DNA of 64,000 nt from Cordilura impudica (GCA_963682025.1 OY821519.1:2410501-2474500), one strand, 5' to 3'; positions 1 through 11,722 are shown, numbered from the stretch's first letter. Program-made: numbers and translations. Notes: a model not told the origin generated them from the sequence alone.

Positions 1-290
1 TGAATATTACGGTCTAAGCTGTGAATTTCATTTGATCTCGAGCGCTAAATACAACCTTTTCAAAATATTTACCAAGGAGCTGGAGCTTCTCATGAAATGG
101 TGTTTTATCACACCAGCGTAAGGTGGACGAATCTTTCATCGTGTTACGGAACTTAAAACGGAGATAAAAATATTTCTTCGAGAGGGAGAAAATAAACTTT
201 ACCTAAAATTTGGAACAAGTAATTTTCCATTTGAATGTTTTCAACAGTTTACTTCAAGCATCAGAAATAAGATGGTGTCTCGACTAGCCA
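1..290 (+). pseudogene. hAT (ZBED-like) transposase, central fragment
   Basis: No intact ORF, but the three frames together read a recognisable hAT/ZBED-type block. A VFYHTSVRW-like motif near positions 95-130 is followed by a stretch resembling ELKTEIKIFLREGEN, with several frame changes. In ZBED5-like proteins derived from hAT transposases, this block (FHTEVRWLSKGN...) precedes the C-terminal dimerisation region, and the matching C-terminus lies downstream at 840-1177 on the same strand. The fragment starts before the window and is cut at its right by a MITE at 277-653. The family call rests on motif memory. The start and end are approximate. Confidence 0.55.
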
Positions 291-653
291 TAATTCATGA
301 CAATGTTCAAGTCAATGACTAGTGGAGGCCGCTAATGTTCATGTCATGACTAAAAAATCCAACTTTTTGCCATGACAGAAAGTCTGTCATAAACTCAGCC
401 ATCATTTCATTTCATTCTAAAAAAGGATTCACTCAAAATCTCGTGCTTTTTCTTTAATTTTTTTCTTCTTCAATTTATAGGTTTTAGTTTTTGTAACTCT
501 TTTATTTTTTGTAACTCTTTAGCATTGAGTACAATAACACATTTTTGTTGTTTACGGTTCAAAAACATTTTGGAAATGAAATGTCTAAATGTCTCTCATT
601 TTGTTTCTCTGACTTGAACATGAAAATTGTCATAAATTATAGCTAATCGAGAC
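277..653. mobile_element. MITE with TIRs starting GTCTCGA, inserted in hAT pseudogene
   Basis: The left end (GTCTCGACTAGCCATAATTC) and right end are inverted copies of each other with a few mismatches over about 28 bp, both containing TAGC-ATAATT-ATGACAAT. The interior is short and non-coding. A clear target duplication is not visible. Its position between two parts of one hAT pseudogene indicates a later insertion. Confidence 0.55.
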
Positions 654-839
654 AGCGTGTAAGGATCAAGGATCCAGCAAAAATTAGTTCTTTGGAAGAA
701 ACGCGTATCAAAAGATAATTACGCAAATTTGCCGACTTTTGAAATTATTTTAGTAGATGAATGGTTAAAACCGATATTTTAGAACATTTTAAAACACTCA
801 ACAACTGTTTTGCTATATAATTTTTTTTAAGACAATTTT

Positions 840-1177
840 AAAAATGAATTTGGAACCCTTTCCTATTTATTTTGGATTGCATGTACGACTCTGAAATGTT
901 AAAGGAGGATCTAATCGATTTACAGAGTAAAGCCATGTTAAAACAAATATTTTACAATCAAAATCTGGATGAATTTTGTTGCTCGCAAATAGATTTCGCC
1001 TACAAAGCGCTTTCAGCCTTGATACCGTTTGCAACAAAATTCCTCTGTGAACCTGCATTTTCAACTTTGGTTAATATAAAAACGAAAAATAGGAATCGGT
1101 TGGATGCTAGGCATGAACTTCGTTTAGTATTGTCCAAAACTGTCCCACGCATTTCTCACCAACAGTTATCCCATTAA
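840..1177 (+). pseudogene. hAT (ZBED-like) transposase, C-terminal dimerisation region
   Basis: The conceptual protein at 872-1177 contains EDLIDLQSKA, then ALIPFATKFLCEPAFSTL and IKTKNRNRLDARHELRLVLS, ending in a PRI motif. This order is characteristic of the hAT dimerisation domain in ZBED5/FAM200-type proteins (LIPFSTTYLCE.GFS.L..IKTK.RN.L). In active elements the region mediates transposase multimerisation. There is no upstream start codon for a functional protein and the preceding block is separated by a MITE, so this is a relic. The stop at about 1175 fits the family C-terminus. The open frame begins inside the domain. Confidence 0.75.
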
Positions 1178-1289
1178 TGCAATAATAAAAATGTTTTCTT
1201 GCAAGTTTTTGCAGTAACATGTGGATACTCACATGGGAGGTGGGAAAAATAACTTTACTTTGAGGTGAGGTATGACTTATGAAGGGTCT

Positions 1290-2022
1290 AGAGCGCTATA
1301 CGATACCCTATACTTTGCATATAGAGATAGTATCTAACTACAACAAATTGGATATAGAAAATAAGCATTTGGGTGGCATTGTTGTTGATTTTTTTTTTCT
1401 CTGCACATATGAAAAAGTTCCTATCGGATATTATATTTATAAGAGGACTTAATCGAAAAATGGACCGATCTGGCCCTATTTGGTAAAGTCACTTCTTTTT
1501 TTGCAAAAAAAAATAATAATAATATACAAAACAAATGTGAGAAAATTCTGTGGAATATTTTTGCTTTTGATATTGAAATTCGGGAAGCTGCCACATATGG
1601 GGGCTATGACTAAGTATCGTCCTATAGGGTTTATTTTTAGACTATTGTTTAATCGGTGTAATAAATACACAGGAACCAAATTTACCGGGATCTAAGTGAT
1701 AATTGGATTTTGTGGCAAATTAAGTCGATTTCATAGGGGTCATTTGTATGAGGACTAGGTCGAAAACATGCACCGATTTTCACCAGTTCCTACAGCATTC
1801 GTGCTATTTCATCAAAATATAGTCATATTTGCGACTTGTAGCCTGCTTACAAGGTTTACATGGATACACAGGCAGACAGACGGACGGACATGGCTAAATT
1901 GACTCAGAAAGTGATTCAAAGTCGATCAGTATAATAAAAGCTGGATCTAAGTTAAATATTTTTGATAGTTACAAACATCAGCACACAATCATTATACCCT
2001 GACCACATAGCGGTATAGTTTA
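1290..2022 (-). repeat. Family X hairpin-ended repeat, minus-oriented copy
   Basis: It runs from ATACGATACCCTATAC to CCCTGACCACATAGCGGTATAG and matches the 4019-4785 copy in reverse. It contains the GACGGACGGACATGGCTAAA block seen in all X copies. It is diverged and its left terminal palindrome is incomplete. No protein is encoded; the short ORFs here are chance. Confidence 0.7.
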
Positions 2023-2342
2023 TAAAAAAAAAATAGATTGAGGTGAGAAAGTGTGGTGAAAACAATATGAAAGTAACATTTTTCACCAGACGATTTTATA
2101 TGTTCGTGCATATCAAATGCTTCAAATTTATATCGTTTTGTAAACTGCTCAGATTTACAAAATATTTACATCCTAGCGAGTGTTTTATTTAACCATTGAA
2201 ATAATATCGTTTATTTTATCATTTTATGACTTTGTATCGTTTATTATTGTTTGTTTTTGTTGCTGCTGCTGCCGTTGTTGTCATTAATAAAAGAAATATT
2301 TTATTCATAATAATTATCGTTGCATATTTTATATAAGAATGT

Positions 2343-2546
2343 ATTCGAATTCGCATTCGTATTCGTATTCGTTTGAATGTTTGTACTCGTATATGAAATA
2401 TTATTGGTTATTAATATGTTTTTCAGAAATTCATTATTATTGTTTTATTTTCGTATTTTCCTTTTTTCGTTTCAAAACCACACATAAGCCATTAAACCAA
2501 TTCCACCAACACGGGATGAGTATCATACAACATATTAACTCGTGAC

Positions 2547-2580
<34 letters not shown>
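2343..2580. repeat. Short ATTCGT and GAT microsatellites
   Basis: ATTCGT-like hexamers lie at about 2343-2375 and a pure GAT/ATG run at 2547-2580, separated by AT-rich sequence. No gene signal. They are ordinary fly simple repeats. Confidence 0.7.
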
Positions 2581-2581
<1 letters not shown>

Positions 2582-3470
2582 GATATTCGTACGTACATTT
2601 TCAAAAATAAAAAAAAAATAAAGAGTTGAAATAAATGAATTGAACAGTAAAAAATAACAAAATACTACAACGAAACAAAATCAGATGACTGTTTAAAACT
2701 ATATATATGTACATATTTACGTATGTATGTATGTGTGTGTATGTGTATGTGCATATTAATAATATACAAAAGTGTTTGTTGCATATTTTGACACTTTCAT
2801 TGCCTGATACTGGTGATATTAACGAAATTAAAAAATAAACAACTGCATATTAATAATGCCACATCAGCAATGTATTGATGTATGCGTGTGTGTATGAGTT
2901 GGAATGTGCATTTAACTTCAAGCATACATATGTATGTATGTATTTACGTATATGCACACGAATATTACTTAGGGTGGCTCTTGTTTAGCCATTCAGATTC
3001 TTGAAAAATTTTAATGGCCTCAATTTACCATCCAGAACCAATAAAGGGTTTCATTCACTCGATCTTTATGTTCAAACCAGAATCAAATAATAATCCTAAT
3101 TGATAAATAAAACTTGAAACATACAGATATATATAAATTCAAATTATGTCGATATCGACTAAAACTGGAGCCAAATCACCGCATTCGCTATTGAAATTTC
3201 TCGATCGAAATCATTTTTTTATTTCCCAAAATTAAATGCTGAGAATAACTTTTCTTTTTCACAGTTGAAGAATTATGGCTTCTGATTAAGAAGGATCGAA
3301 TCTTCAAATTCTTCAAATAATAAACCAAAATATGGAATTTCGATTGATTTTACTCGATTTGGCCCCTGTTCTGTTGGCGCTGTTAGTTGAGCCAGGTCTT
3401 TTACTCGTTCGAAAACAATTAGTTTAGTTGTACAAATTGACCACAAACAAAAACAACAAAGAAAAATAAA
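2582..3470. other. Intergenic or intronic sequence, no gene seen
   Basis: AT-rich DNA with TATGTA/GTGTGT runs at about 2700-2760 and 2925-2960. I find no coding frame with recognisable content on either strand. Confidence 0.6.
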
Positions 3471-3471
3471 A

Positions 3472-3838
3472 CTAGTAAGAGTGTTATATTCAGCTAGGCC
3501 GAATCTTTGATACCCTCCCCCTGGGTTTCTTTCAGTATTTATAAGATATGTAAACAAAATATTTGGAAAAGCAAACAATTTGATAAAATTAAATACCAAA
3601 TTAGTAAAACAAACACACTGAATTTTTGGCATTTTTATAGGTAATTCCACATTTTAGGCCATATCTTGGAACAATGATGTCCGATCTACCCCATTTTAAA
3701 TAACAACCTGTTCGAAATAACTATAATCAATATTCTCTTAAGCTTATCCAGCTAAATTGTTTATTTTGTGAATGAACGAGTTTTTTACAGACATACAGAC
3801 GGACAGAAGGATGGACCGACAGACGGACATCGCTATAT
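3472..3838 (+). repeat. Family Y hairpin-ended repeat, 3'-truncated
   Basis: It starts CTAGTAAGAGTG, followed by the imperfect palindrome ATTCAGCTAGGCCGAAT and TACCCTCC. It continues to a GACAGACGGACATCGCTATA block. The second copy at 34238-35325 shows that the right-hand hairpin end is missing here. The open frame at 3273-3650 on the minus strand is only a translation of this repeat. Confidence 0.6.
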
Positions 3839-5109
3839 CGACTCGAGTTGTCATAAGGATCAAGAATAATAGCATAACTTCAGACAAAACTTACAAAACT
3901 TTAAAGTATTAATTTGTATGCTGTTTACAAAACATTGGAAACCTTTACTAAATTTTCAATGAAAACTGTCTTTATTTTTTGTTTCAATACGAGTATTTTA
4001 TTGGTTATCCATTATTTTTATACCCTATACCACTATGTGGATTGGGTATAATGACTTTGTGCTGCTGTTTGAAACAACCAAAAATATTTGACCTAGACCC
4101 ATCTTTTATTATACCGATCGAATCAGAATCACTTTTTGAGTTGGTTTAACAATGTCCGTCCGTCCCTCCGTCCGTCCGTCTGTGTGTCCATGTAAACCTT
4201 GTAATCAAACTGCAGGTCGCAAATATGAATATATTTTGATGAAATTTCGGCCATGGGATGAACGCAATTGAAATTAGAGAGAATGGGTCCATGTTCAGAC
4301 CTAGCCCCCATACAAATGACCCCTATAAAATCGACATATATTGCCATAAGATCCAAATTGTCATATAGATCTTAGTCAAATTGGGTTTGTATGTGTTTAT
4401 TACATCCATTAATGAATAGTCCAACAATCCCTATGGGACAACTCTTAGTCGTAGGCCTCATATAGAGCTGCTTCCCGATCTTCAATTAAATCTATCAAAA
4501 AAACAAAAATATTGCACTGATTCATCTCAAATTTTGTTTGTATATATTTTCGCCAAATACAAGAGACTTTACCAACCATGGTCAGGATCGGTCCATTTCT
4601 GGACCTAGTCCTCATATAGACATAGCATCCGATATTGACTTTTTCATTTCTGCAGCCAAAAAAATTAATAAAAATGCCACTCAAATTTGGTTTATGCTTA
4701 TTTTCTATATCCAATTAGTTGGGCCTAAACACATGGTATAGGGTATCGTATAGTCGGTCTAGACCGACTATAATTTTTTTACTTGTTTAATACTGCTTTA
4801 CAACGCGGAGGTATTGTGTCAATTAAATTGCTGATGATATCCATTGAAATTTTTCGCTACTCTGAGTCGACTCGAGTTGCTATAAGGATCAAGACAAAAA
4901 TTACTAAACTTTAAGTATTAGTTTGTATGCTGTTGACAAAACTTTGGGAACCTTTACTAAATTTTAAATGAAAACTATGTCTTTATTTTTTGTTTCAATA
5001 CGAGTATTTTATTGGTTATCCATTATTTTTTAATACTGCTTTGCAACGCGGAGGCATTGTGTCAATTAAATTGCTGATGATATTCACTGAAATTTTTCGC
5101 TACTCTGAG
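3839..5109. repeat. Local direct duplication, first unit carrying family X
   Basis: The sequence starting TCGACTCGAGTTG and ending CTACTCTGAG occurs at 3839-4866 and again at 4867-5109. The first unit is longer because it contains the X element at about 4019-4785. Outside that insertion the units align closely, sharing the block around ATACGAGTATTTTATTGGTT. The repeated segment includes the 3' end of the Tc1 transposase pseudogene. Confidence 0.75.
4019..4785 (+). repeat. Family X hairpin-ended repeat, full-length copy
   Basis: Its left end is TACCCTATACCACTATGTGG and its right end a perfect palindrome TAGTCGGTCTAGACCGACTA (4751-4770), followed by ATAATTTTTTTACTTG. CCGTCCGTCTGTGTGTCC and similar pyrimidine-rich blocks are internal. 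No protein-coding content is supported. It interrupts one unit of a duplicated Tc1 pseudogene. TTTA occurs on both sides and may be a target duplication. Confidence 0.75.
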
Positions 5110-5449
5110 TTAACTGCCTTCAAGATCTCGTGTCAGTATTTGTCGATCTACAATTTCCCATAGATTTCCTATGGGATTGAGAAATGGCAATTGGGCAGGC
5201 CATTCCAAAATACGAACTGCATTAGATTGTAGCCATTCGATTTCAACTTTGGAGGTGTGTTTCGGGTCATTGCCATCCAATTTTTGTTAGAGTATTTTTT
5301 ACTACATGAATTAGGCCTCCATTCCACAATATTGCCACCGCCATACTTAACAGTTTTATTTGTATATTTTCGGCCCAGTCTTTTTCACTTTGGTCGTTGC
5401 ACAGTGCCGCCCTTAAAACAAATAAGGTTGCAAGAATCAAAAATTTCAT
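4795..5449 (-). pseudogene. Tc1-like transposase pseudogene
   Basis: In the minus strand, with frame corrections, I read VKYGGGNIVEW, then NDPKHTSKVEIEWLQ, then EWPAQLPFLNPIGNLWEIVD, then a SMPRRC-like C-terminus. These match the Tc1-family DD34E core (D-N-DPKHTSK ... SPDLNPIENLW). The catalytic Glu of NPIENLW is Gly here (5167-5169), so even a frame-restored copy would lack its third acidic residue. The region between VKYGGGN and NDPKHTSK is shortened. The C-terminal segment is present twice (about 4795-4866 and 5031-5109) because of a local duplication. Truncated and non-functional. Confidence 0.8.
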
Positions 5450-5690
5450 GTGCGCTTACGATATTTTGATTAGATTCATCTTATGGGAAATAGTTCAAAG
5501 ATTAAAAATTTGCTACCTTCAATAAAATCAGATTTTTAATTTAGAAGATGTAACGCTTTAAACTTGGCCAGTTTTCAGTTTTCAAAAGATCACAAAAGTT
5601 CTAGGCGATTTGGTCCAATTTCGGGTAGAATATAAAAAAAACTAGATAATTAATCATATTTTTTTTTTGTTTCTATCAATTTTTATTTTA
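5417..5690 (+). repeat. Family W repeat, copy 1
   Basis: A stretch from AAGAATCAAAAATTTCATGTGCG to a GGGTAGAATATAAAAAAA block is shared, with divergence, with 26695-26910. No ends or coding content are recognised. The unit sits beside the Tc1 relic here and beside a Helitron-like copy in the other locus. Confidence 0.5.
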
Positions 5691-6315
5691 CTTTGTGTTC
5701 CTCAAGGTAAATCGATTTTTCCCAACTGTCTATATTTTCATTATTTTTCAACTTTGATGGAAAATAAAATAAAATGTATAATTTTTTATATCTGCCATAA
5801 TTTCAAAATATGTTCTTTGATTATTCCTTTACCTAAGTCAATAAAGTCCAGCTGCTCCTAGGTGCTCTTTCGACTGCTAGAGGTAAAAAAGGAAAATTGT
5901 ATGGTTATACCTGGTAAACTCAGGTACAGATACAGGATCCACAAACAAACTATTCTTTTATATTACCAGGTACGCACTTCATATATAGTCAACCATCCGA
6001 TCACAGAACAATAATATTATTACAATATTGACATTTGGTCGACTCTGGTAGGCACACATCTTATTTGAGCACGTGCATAATATCAACATTGCGTAATTCG
6101 ACCTAAATTTCATGTGCATAGAGGTAACAGGTACACTTTTAGACATGGGAACATAACTCTTTTATAAACCCGTAATGCAAATGGTACCTATCAGTTAATA
6201 TATCAGACTATATATTGGAAAATAGGCATAATCCCCGGATTAGTTTATGACTGAAAGTTGGCGCGACAAGTTTTTTGTATTTAGTATGGAAAATTATTTT
6301 TGACATTCTAAAAAC

Positions 6316-7240
6316 ATGGCGTTGAACAACTCAAAATTGTTTGATCTGTTAAGGAACACAACCACCCCAAAAGATTGCGTGGAAGCTGCTTTAGAAGAAC
6401 TTGAAAGCTTATACGATATTCCGCAGAGAAGCGAAAGTATAACAAATAATCTTCGCCAGACATATGCAAATATTAAGGCGAAATGGATGAAAGTATGCCG
6501 AAGCATTCAGAAATTCAACTCCATATACGAGGACTGTCTTAATGAGGATACCCTTCTGGATACATTGGCGGAAGATGAACACACCACGTTAATCGGACGT
6601 GCAAGAGGAAGGCCACAAAAAAGTATGGAGGAGTGTTCAAATTTTACAAGATAGAAAAAACTTGATGCTACCAACAATTTGACCAAGGGCCATTTTTCTG
6701 AAGCGCTGTCTATTAAATATACCAAGGACAATGACAAAGTTAGGTCGCAGATTACAAAATATGTTGCTGATGCAAGCCCACTGCGACTTAAAAGGATTAC
6801 AGACCGCATTCCCACGACCCCAGACGCACACCTTAAAAAGTATAATTCCGAAGAAGGCCTTATTTATTTACTCAGAAATTTCCAAGGACAAATATGAGAT
6901 ACTACGGCCATCTTTAATGCGACACGGAACTGACATTTTACCCGAATACAAGCACATTTCGACAGCCAAAGAAAATGCAAGACCACTGAATACGGAGATT
7001 ACGGAACTTTCTGTGAAAGTCAATGTGCAGGATCTTATGGACCAGGAGTTCCTCAACAAATGTTATAAAAAAATATAGATGCTCGAACACGTTCGAAGCA
7101 AAATGAGGACCTCTTCATCTCTGTCGCATGTGAAGTCACGAAAAGAGTTAGAATCCAACAATTATAGTTCAGAAGTTATTAGTCTATTAGATACACCTTC
7201 TGATATGAATTGCGATAATTATTTTGTGGCAATTTGAAGA
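6316..7240 (+). pseudogene. Repeat-borne transposase-like gene, N-terminal half, broken
   Basis: From an ATG at 6316 the frame reads MALNNSKLFDLLRN and runs through an acidic helical region to a basic GRPQKSMEE motif, where TAG at about 6652 interrupts it. The same frame resumes (KKLDATNNLTKG ... YNSEEGLIYLL) to about 6894. A frameshift then leads to SKDKYEILRPSLMRHG, LPEYKHISTAKENARPLN and VNVQDLMDQE. This series (GRPxKSxE, then YE.LR, P.YK...AKE...PL, V..QDLLDH) matches the N-terminal half of a highly repeated protein family I recognise from aphids, cnidarians and other invertebrates, thought to be transposon-encoded. The C-terminal catalytic part is missing; after 7081 only a short serine-rich tail follows. 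I cannot name the superfamily. Upstream TTTAGTATGG and AT-rich DNA show no clear promoter. Confidence 0.6.
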
Positions 7241-7442
7241 AATAAATTCGAAAAATCTTTATTTTTTTTATTTATGGATTAAAACATAAAAACCTTGAAA
7301 AAGGAACATAAAATATATAAAATGGTTAAAAATCGTGTTTTTAGTTAACATAAACATGATTTTCAATGGTGCGTGGTAAAGAAGAAGAAGAAAGCATATA
7401 CATATATCAAAAATTCATAACTACGCGGTATTCTTAATTGGA

Positions 7443-7473
7443 CCGGTTTCTGGCATTTCAGCCTTCATCAGCG
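7443..7473 (-). ncRNA. Hammerhead-like core motif
   Basis: On the minus strand: CTGATGA, an extra A, GGC-TGAAAT-GCC hairpin, A, then GAAAC followed by the palindromic ACCGGT. This is the order of a type I hammerhead (CUGANGA, stem II, GAAA, stem III) of the small form reported in Penelope-like retroelements. Helix I is not clearly paired. No reverse transcriptase lies beside it. Whether it cleaves cannot be told from sequence. Confidence 0.4.
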
Positions 7474-7540
7474 ATTTATTGAACATTGTGATAATTGTTA
7501 TGTTTTAATTGAATAGATTGTTTCTATATGAAATTTTTCT

Positions 7541-7660
7541 ACTTAGGGCGGCCGTGAGGTTTGAACCTGCGCTTATCTCTCTCACATACACTCATACTTA
7601 CACTTTTTGGTCAGCGCTGTAACACACTCACCTAAAGTCAGGCCTACGAGCAGTGTGGTT
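7541..7660 (-). repeat. Possible tRNA-derived SINE head
   Basis: The minus strand shows TAGGTGAGTGTGTTACAGCG, resembling a tRNA D-arm/A box, and about 70 bp on GGTTCAAACCTC, close to the Pol III B box. The anticodon and acceptor arms are not convincing and the T stem is only partly paired, so this is not a functional tRNA. A SINE or tRNA pseudogene is the best guess. Confidence 0.35.
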
Positions 7661-8142
7661 AGAATCAGTTTTCGTACCATACAGCTTTACTTTGTATTAA
7701 TTTCGGAAGATACAACTCATGACTTTTCATGCCGCTAACAAATTACAACTTTGATAAGGCGTAGCACCTTGTTCACATATTTCTTAGGTTGGACACTTCT
7801 CTATCATATGCCTTTTAACTTGGTGAATTATCTCAATTGAATCAAAAGTTTTGATTTTTGCAACGCATAAATTCAAATGGACCCACTGTGCGGGTTACAA
7901 ATATTCTTCCATCGTCCGTAAATTAAACTTTGATGTGTTTGAAAAGAGAATAGTATTCCAATTCCGTCTTGACTAGTTCATGTGTTCTTTAGCAAAATTT
8001 GTTCGAGCCAGACGATTTTTCTCTGATATCAGTGGTTTCTTCGCCGGACGATGACAACCAAGATCATCAGCCTCAAATGCTCGTCGGGAAACAGTTCGAG
8101 CACATATTTTTAATTTCAGATCGTTAATGATCTCTTTAGATA

Positions 8143-10850
8143 GCATATGGAGTTGCCATTTTTATAAAAGATAATATTTCTTGTAAAATTTGTAAGCTGG
8201 ATAAAGTGGAGCTTATTTTTGTTGAAATTATATCGTGTGGGAAAAAAATGCTTGTTGGTTGTGTTTACAGACCCAACAAGAGAATATCATTTGCTGACTT
8301 CATTTCAACATTGGAAACACTAACTGTTGCATATGACGATATTGTATTATGCGGTGATTTTAATTCCAATATCCTAATAGAAACTACATTAAGTGACAAT
8401 ATGTTTTCGCTTGGACTCACACCAGTTAATAAAATTACTCCAACGCATTATACGAATTATACGAATTATACGCATTATATTATACGCATTATACGAATAA
8501 TACATTACTGGATGATCTATTCTTTGTGGCCAACTTATCAAATGTAATATTATATGATCAGGTTTCAGCTGGGTGTTTCTCTAAACATGATGTAATTTTC
8601 CTGACCTCTAATTTTCGAATTCAGCACGAAGAGAAAATGTATCACTATCGAGATTTCAAGAACTTAAATTATAATATGTTGCTTGAGCACATTTTCCGAG
8701 TTGACTGGAATAGTATCTATTTCATGACATCTGTGGATGAACAATTATTATTTTTTGAGAGTAATGTTCAACGAATTTATGATATTGCTGTTCCAATGAA
8801 ATCCTAGATTTTTCACTGCTGATATTAGTGTTAATTCAAGAGAGACATATTTCCTATTCGATGTGGAAACGATTCAAAACATCTGAATCAAAAGCTAAAT
8901 ACCGTGTGGCTAGACGTAACGTTAATAACAAAATTAGAATTGCCATAACACAATATTACTCAAACCGCTTTGGATCTGCTCTAGATTCGAAGAAAACTTG
9001 GAAAACCATACGTGAAATAGGAATTGGTAAAGACGTTGCAGCAAATGACTGTCAAGTTGATGTCAATGTACTAAATCGTGCCTTCAAAAATTTACCCATG
9101 ATACAAACTGACAAAAATTTCTATAATTTTTCAACTATAGGCAATATAAATAATGATGATTCCGATGCGTTCCAATTCTCTTGCGTCTCTCAGTCTGTGG
9201 TTCTTTCAATTGTTGCGAAAATTAAATCTAATGCAGTTGGACAGGATAACATGCACCCGAAATTTATAAATATACTTTTGCCATTACTTTTACCATATAT
9301 TACTCATTTCTTTAATAATATTATTACGTCAAGCATTTTCCCGTCAGTATGGAAGCACGCTAAAATTATACCAATTCAAAAATCTGATACAGAGTTCCGA
9401 CCAATTGCCATTCTTTGCTTTCTTTCAAAAGTACTGGAAAAGATTCTACATTCTCAAATGTGTAAATATATTAAGGACAAATGTTTAATGACTGAAAAAC
9501 AATCAGGATTTCGCTCAAACCACAGCTGTGTGACTGCTTTGGTTGATGTTGCAGAAAATATTCGAAGTGAACTATATGATGGAAAAATTAATATTTTGGT
9601 GCTACTTGATCATTCTAAGGCATTTGACACAGTTGACCACTATACCTTGTGCATGAAACTTCAATATTTCTTTAAATTTTCATCAACTTCAACGCGGCTC
9701 TTATTTTCATATCTAACGGAACGAACACAATCCGTATTTTCTAATAATAATTGGTCTAGTGCATTAACCCTTACTAGGCGAGTTCCACAAGGGTCGATTC
9801 TGGGACCATTACTTTTCACACTATATGTGAATGATTTGCCAAACCAACTTTCTCATAGATGATGATGTCCAATTATATCTGAGTCGCCCAAAGCAATCAA
9901 TTGATGCAAATTTGATAAAGCTAAACGATGATCTTAGAAAAATTTATATATGGGCAACTGCAAATGGACTTTGTTTGGATCTAAAATAATCTAAATGTAT
10001 GGTAATTCATAAGAAAAAAAACTGATCCTACTTTTAATGAATTTGTAAAAATAATTAACGAAAGAATAGAGATCGTGCAAGCAACGAAAAATCTCGGAAT
10101 TATCTTCAACAATCATCTTACCTGGACAAATCACATTAACTCACTGGTTGGAAAAACGTACATTAAACTTAGGTCCCTCTGGTCAACGCAGTATTTTACA
10201 CCTTTAAGAGTTCGGATATTGTTGGCAAAAGCATACCTTATTACTGGTCTAATGTATGGATGTGAGCTCTTTGCACATTGTGATGCCAGTAGCAAACGTA
10301 AGATGAATGTGCTGTATAATAATATCGTTATATATGTCTTTGGTATTAGGAAGTTTGACCATATTTCATCTTTTACAAAAATCCTTTACAGCGTATCTTT
10401 TGAAAACTTGCTTAAGATTCGAGTATTTTTTCACAAAATTATTTATACTCAAAATCCACCATCCATCCATCTTTACGCAAAAATTCGTTTCGCAAGATCA
10501 CAAAGAAGTAGGAAGATCATTCTCCCTAGGCAGAAATATCTTGTGTCAGAATGGCAGTTTTATACAAGTGCTATACGTCATTGGAATATTATTCCACAAA
10601 ACCAGCAACTTAACAGCAACGCAAACACTTTTAAACTATTTTTATTTAAATTTTTTGCCTGATTTTAAAATAATATTATATTGTGATAAATTAAAAATAA
10701 ATTAAATTAAAATATTATTATTAGTTTTAAATATACAAATTTTGTTAAACTTGCACATCTAACAATAATGCTTTCCTGTACTGTAATCATAAGATCTTGT
10801 TGTACAGGAAATTATCAAATAAATAAATATAAATAAATAATATATATATA
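8143..10850 (+). pseudogene. APE-type non-LTR retrotransposon (LINE), broken ORF2
   Basis: The endonuclease part (8143-8800) reads GVAIFIKDNI, VGCVYRPN and VLCGDFNSNI, the APE-type nuclease signature. A frameshift lies near a small TATACGAAT-type expansion (about 8450-8510), then LLDDLFF resumes. Reverse transcriptase follows (8828-9862) with FRPIAILCFLSKVLEKILH, a SKAFDTVDH motif bearing a catalytic Asp, and RRVPQGSILGPLLFTLYVND. The YADD box is damaged: a deletion at about 9860 leaves only DDVQLYLS. A post-RT domain (10075-10662) ends in a FRS/WN-type tail typical of jockey/CR1-group LINEs. The 3' end has an AAATAAATAT-rich tail near 10810-10850. At least four frame breaks; inactive. Confidence 0.8.
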
Positions 10851-10854
10851 AAAT

Positions 10855-11535
10855 TATTTTGATATTTTTAAGCGCTCTTGCTATTAAACTTAACTCTCTT
10901 CGTATCATTTAGCAAGGCCTGCCGCCTAAATGTTGACTCGACACTGTACCTCTTTCACGATATTTGTTGATATGTTATGAATTTATGGATTTATTTATAG
11001 AATATTACACACAAATTTTATTTTGCTTGAAAGCAGCAACAAAATCATCTATTATTCTGGTTTTGAACTTTTCACAACACTGTATTCTTGCCATTAAATT
11101 ATAATAATTATTAGATTCAAAACATTGAAAAATACAAACGCATGATAGACACGTATGTACACGTTCACAACATGTAAACAAATGAATGTAACCAGTGGCC
11201 TAGCCTACCTGGCGTTGCCATATGGCAACAGGATATTCTGAGGATCCTGTGTACAGGTTATAAAATCTAAAGCGGTTTTTTTAGTCAAGCCGTGGATCTC
11301 AAAAATTTTTTCGAAATTTAAAAAAAAAATTACGTCGGGTGATACGGGATAAATATTTAAATAACGATTAAGATTTTATACATTTTTCTTCATACCATCT
11401 TCAATTTTATTGGTTTTAATCAACTCTGGCACCTACGATTAAAAGTTTCCATTGTTTTGGCATCACAAAAAAAAATACTTTTTAAAGTTCTGTGATACTA
11501 GCATTAAGATCCATTTGTGAAATCTGTGTACTGTG
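10855..11535. other. No gene or recognisable element
   Basis: AT-rich sequence between the LINE tail and a microsatellite. No coding frame, splice signal or terminal repeat stands out. Confidence 0.55.
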
Positions 11536-11540
11536 TTGTT

Positions 11541-11722
<182 letters not shown>

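Noticed and set aside
3273..3650. 125-residue minus-strand ORF
   Set aside because: Translation of family Y repeat; the second Y copy does not keep the frame.
5667..5861. VPQG in a short ORF, suggesting reverse transcriptase
   Set aside because: Only four residues match and neighbouring RT motifs are absent; region is part of family W and AT-rich sequence.
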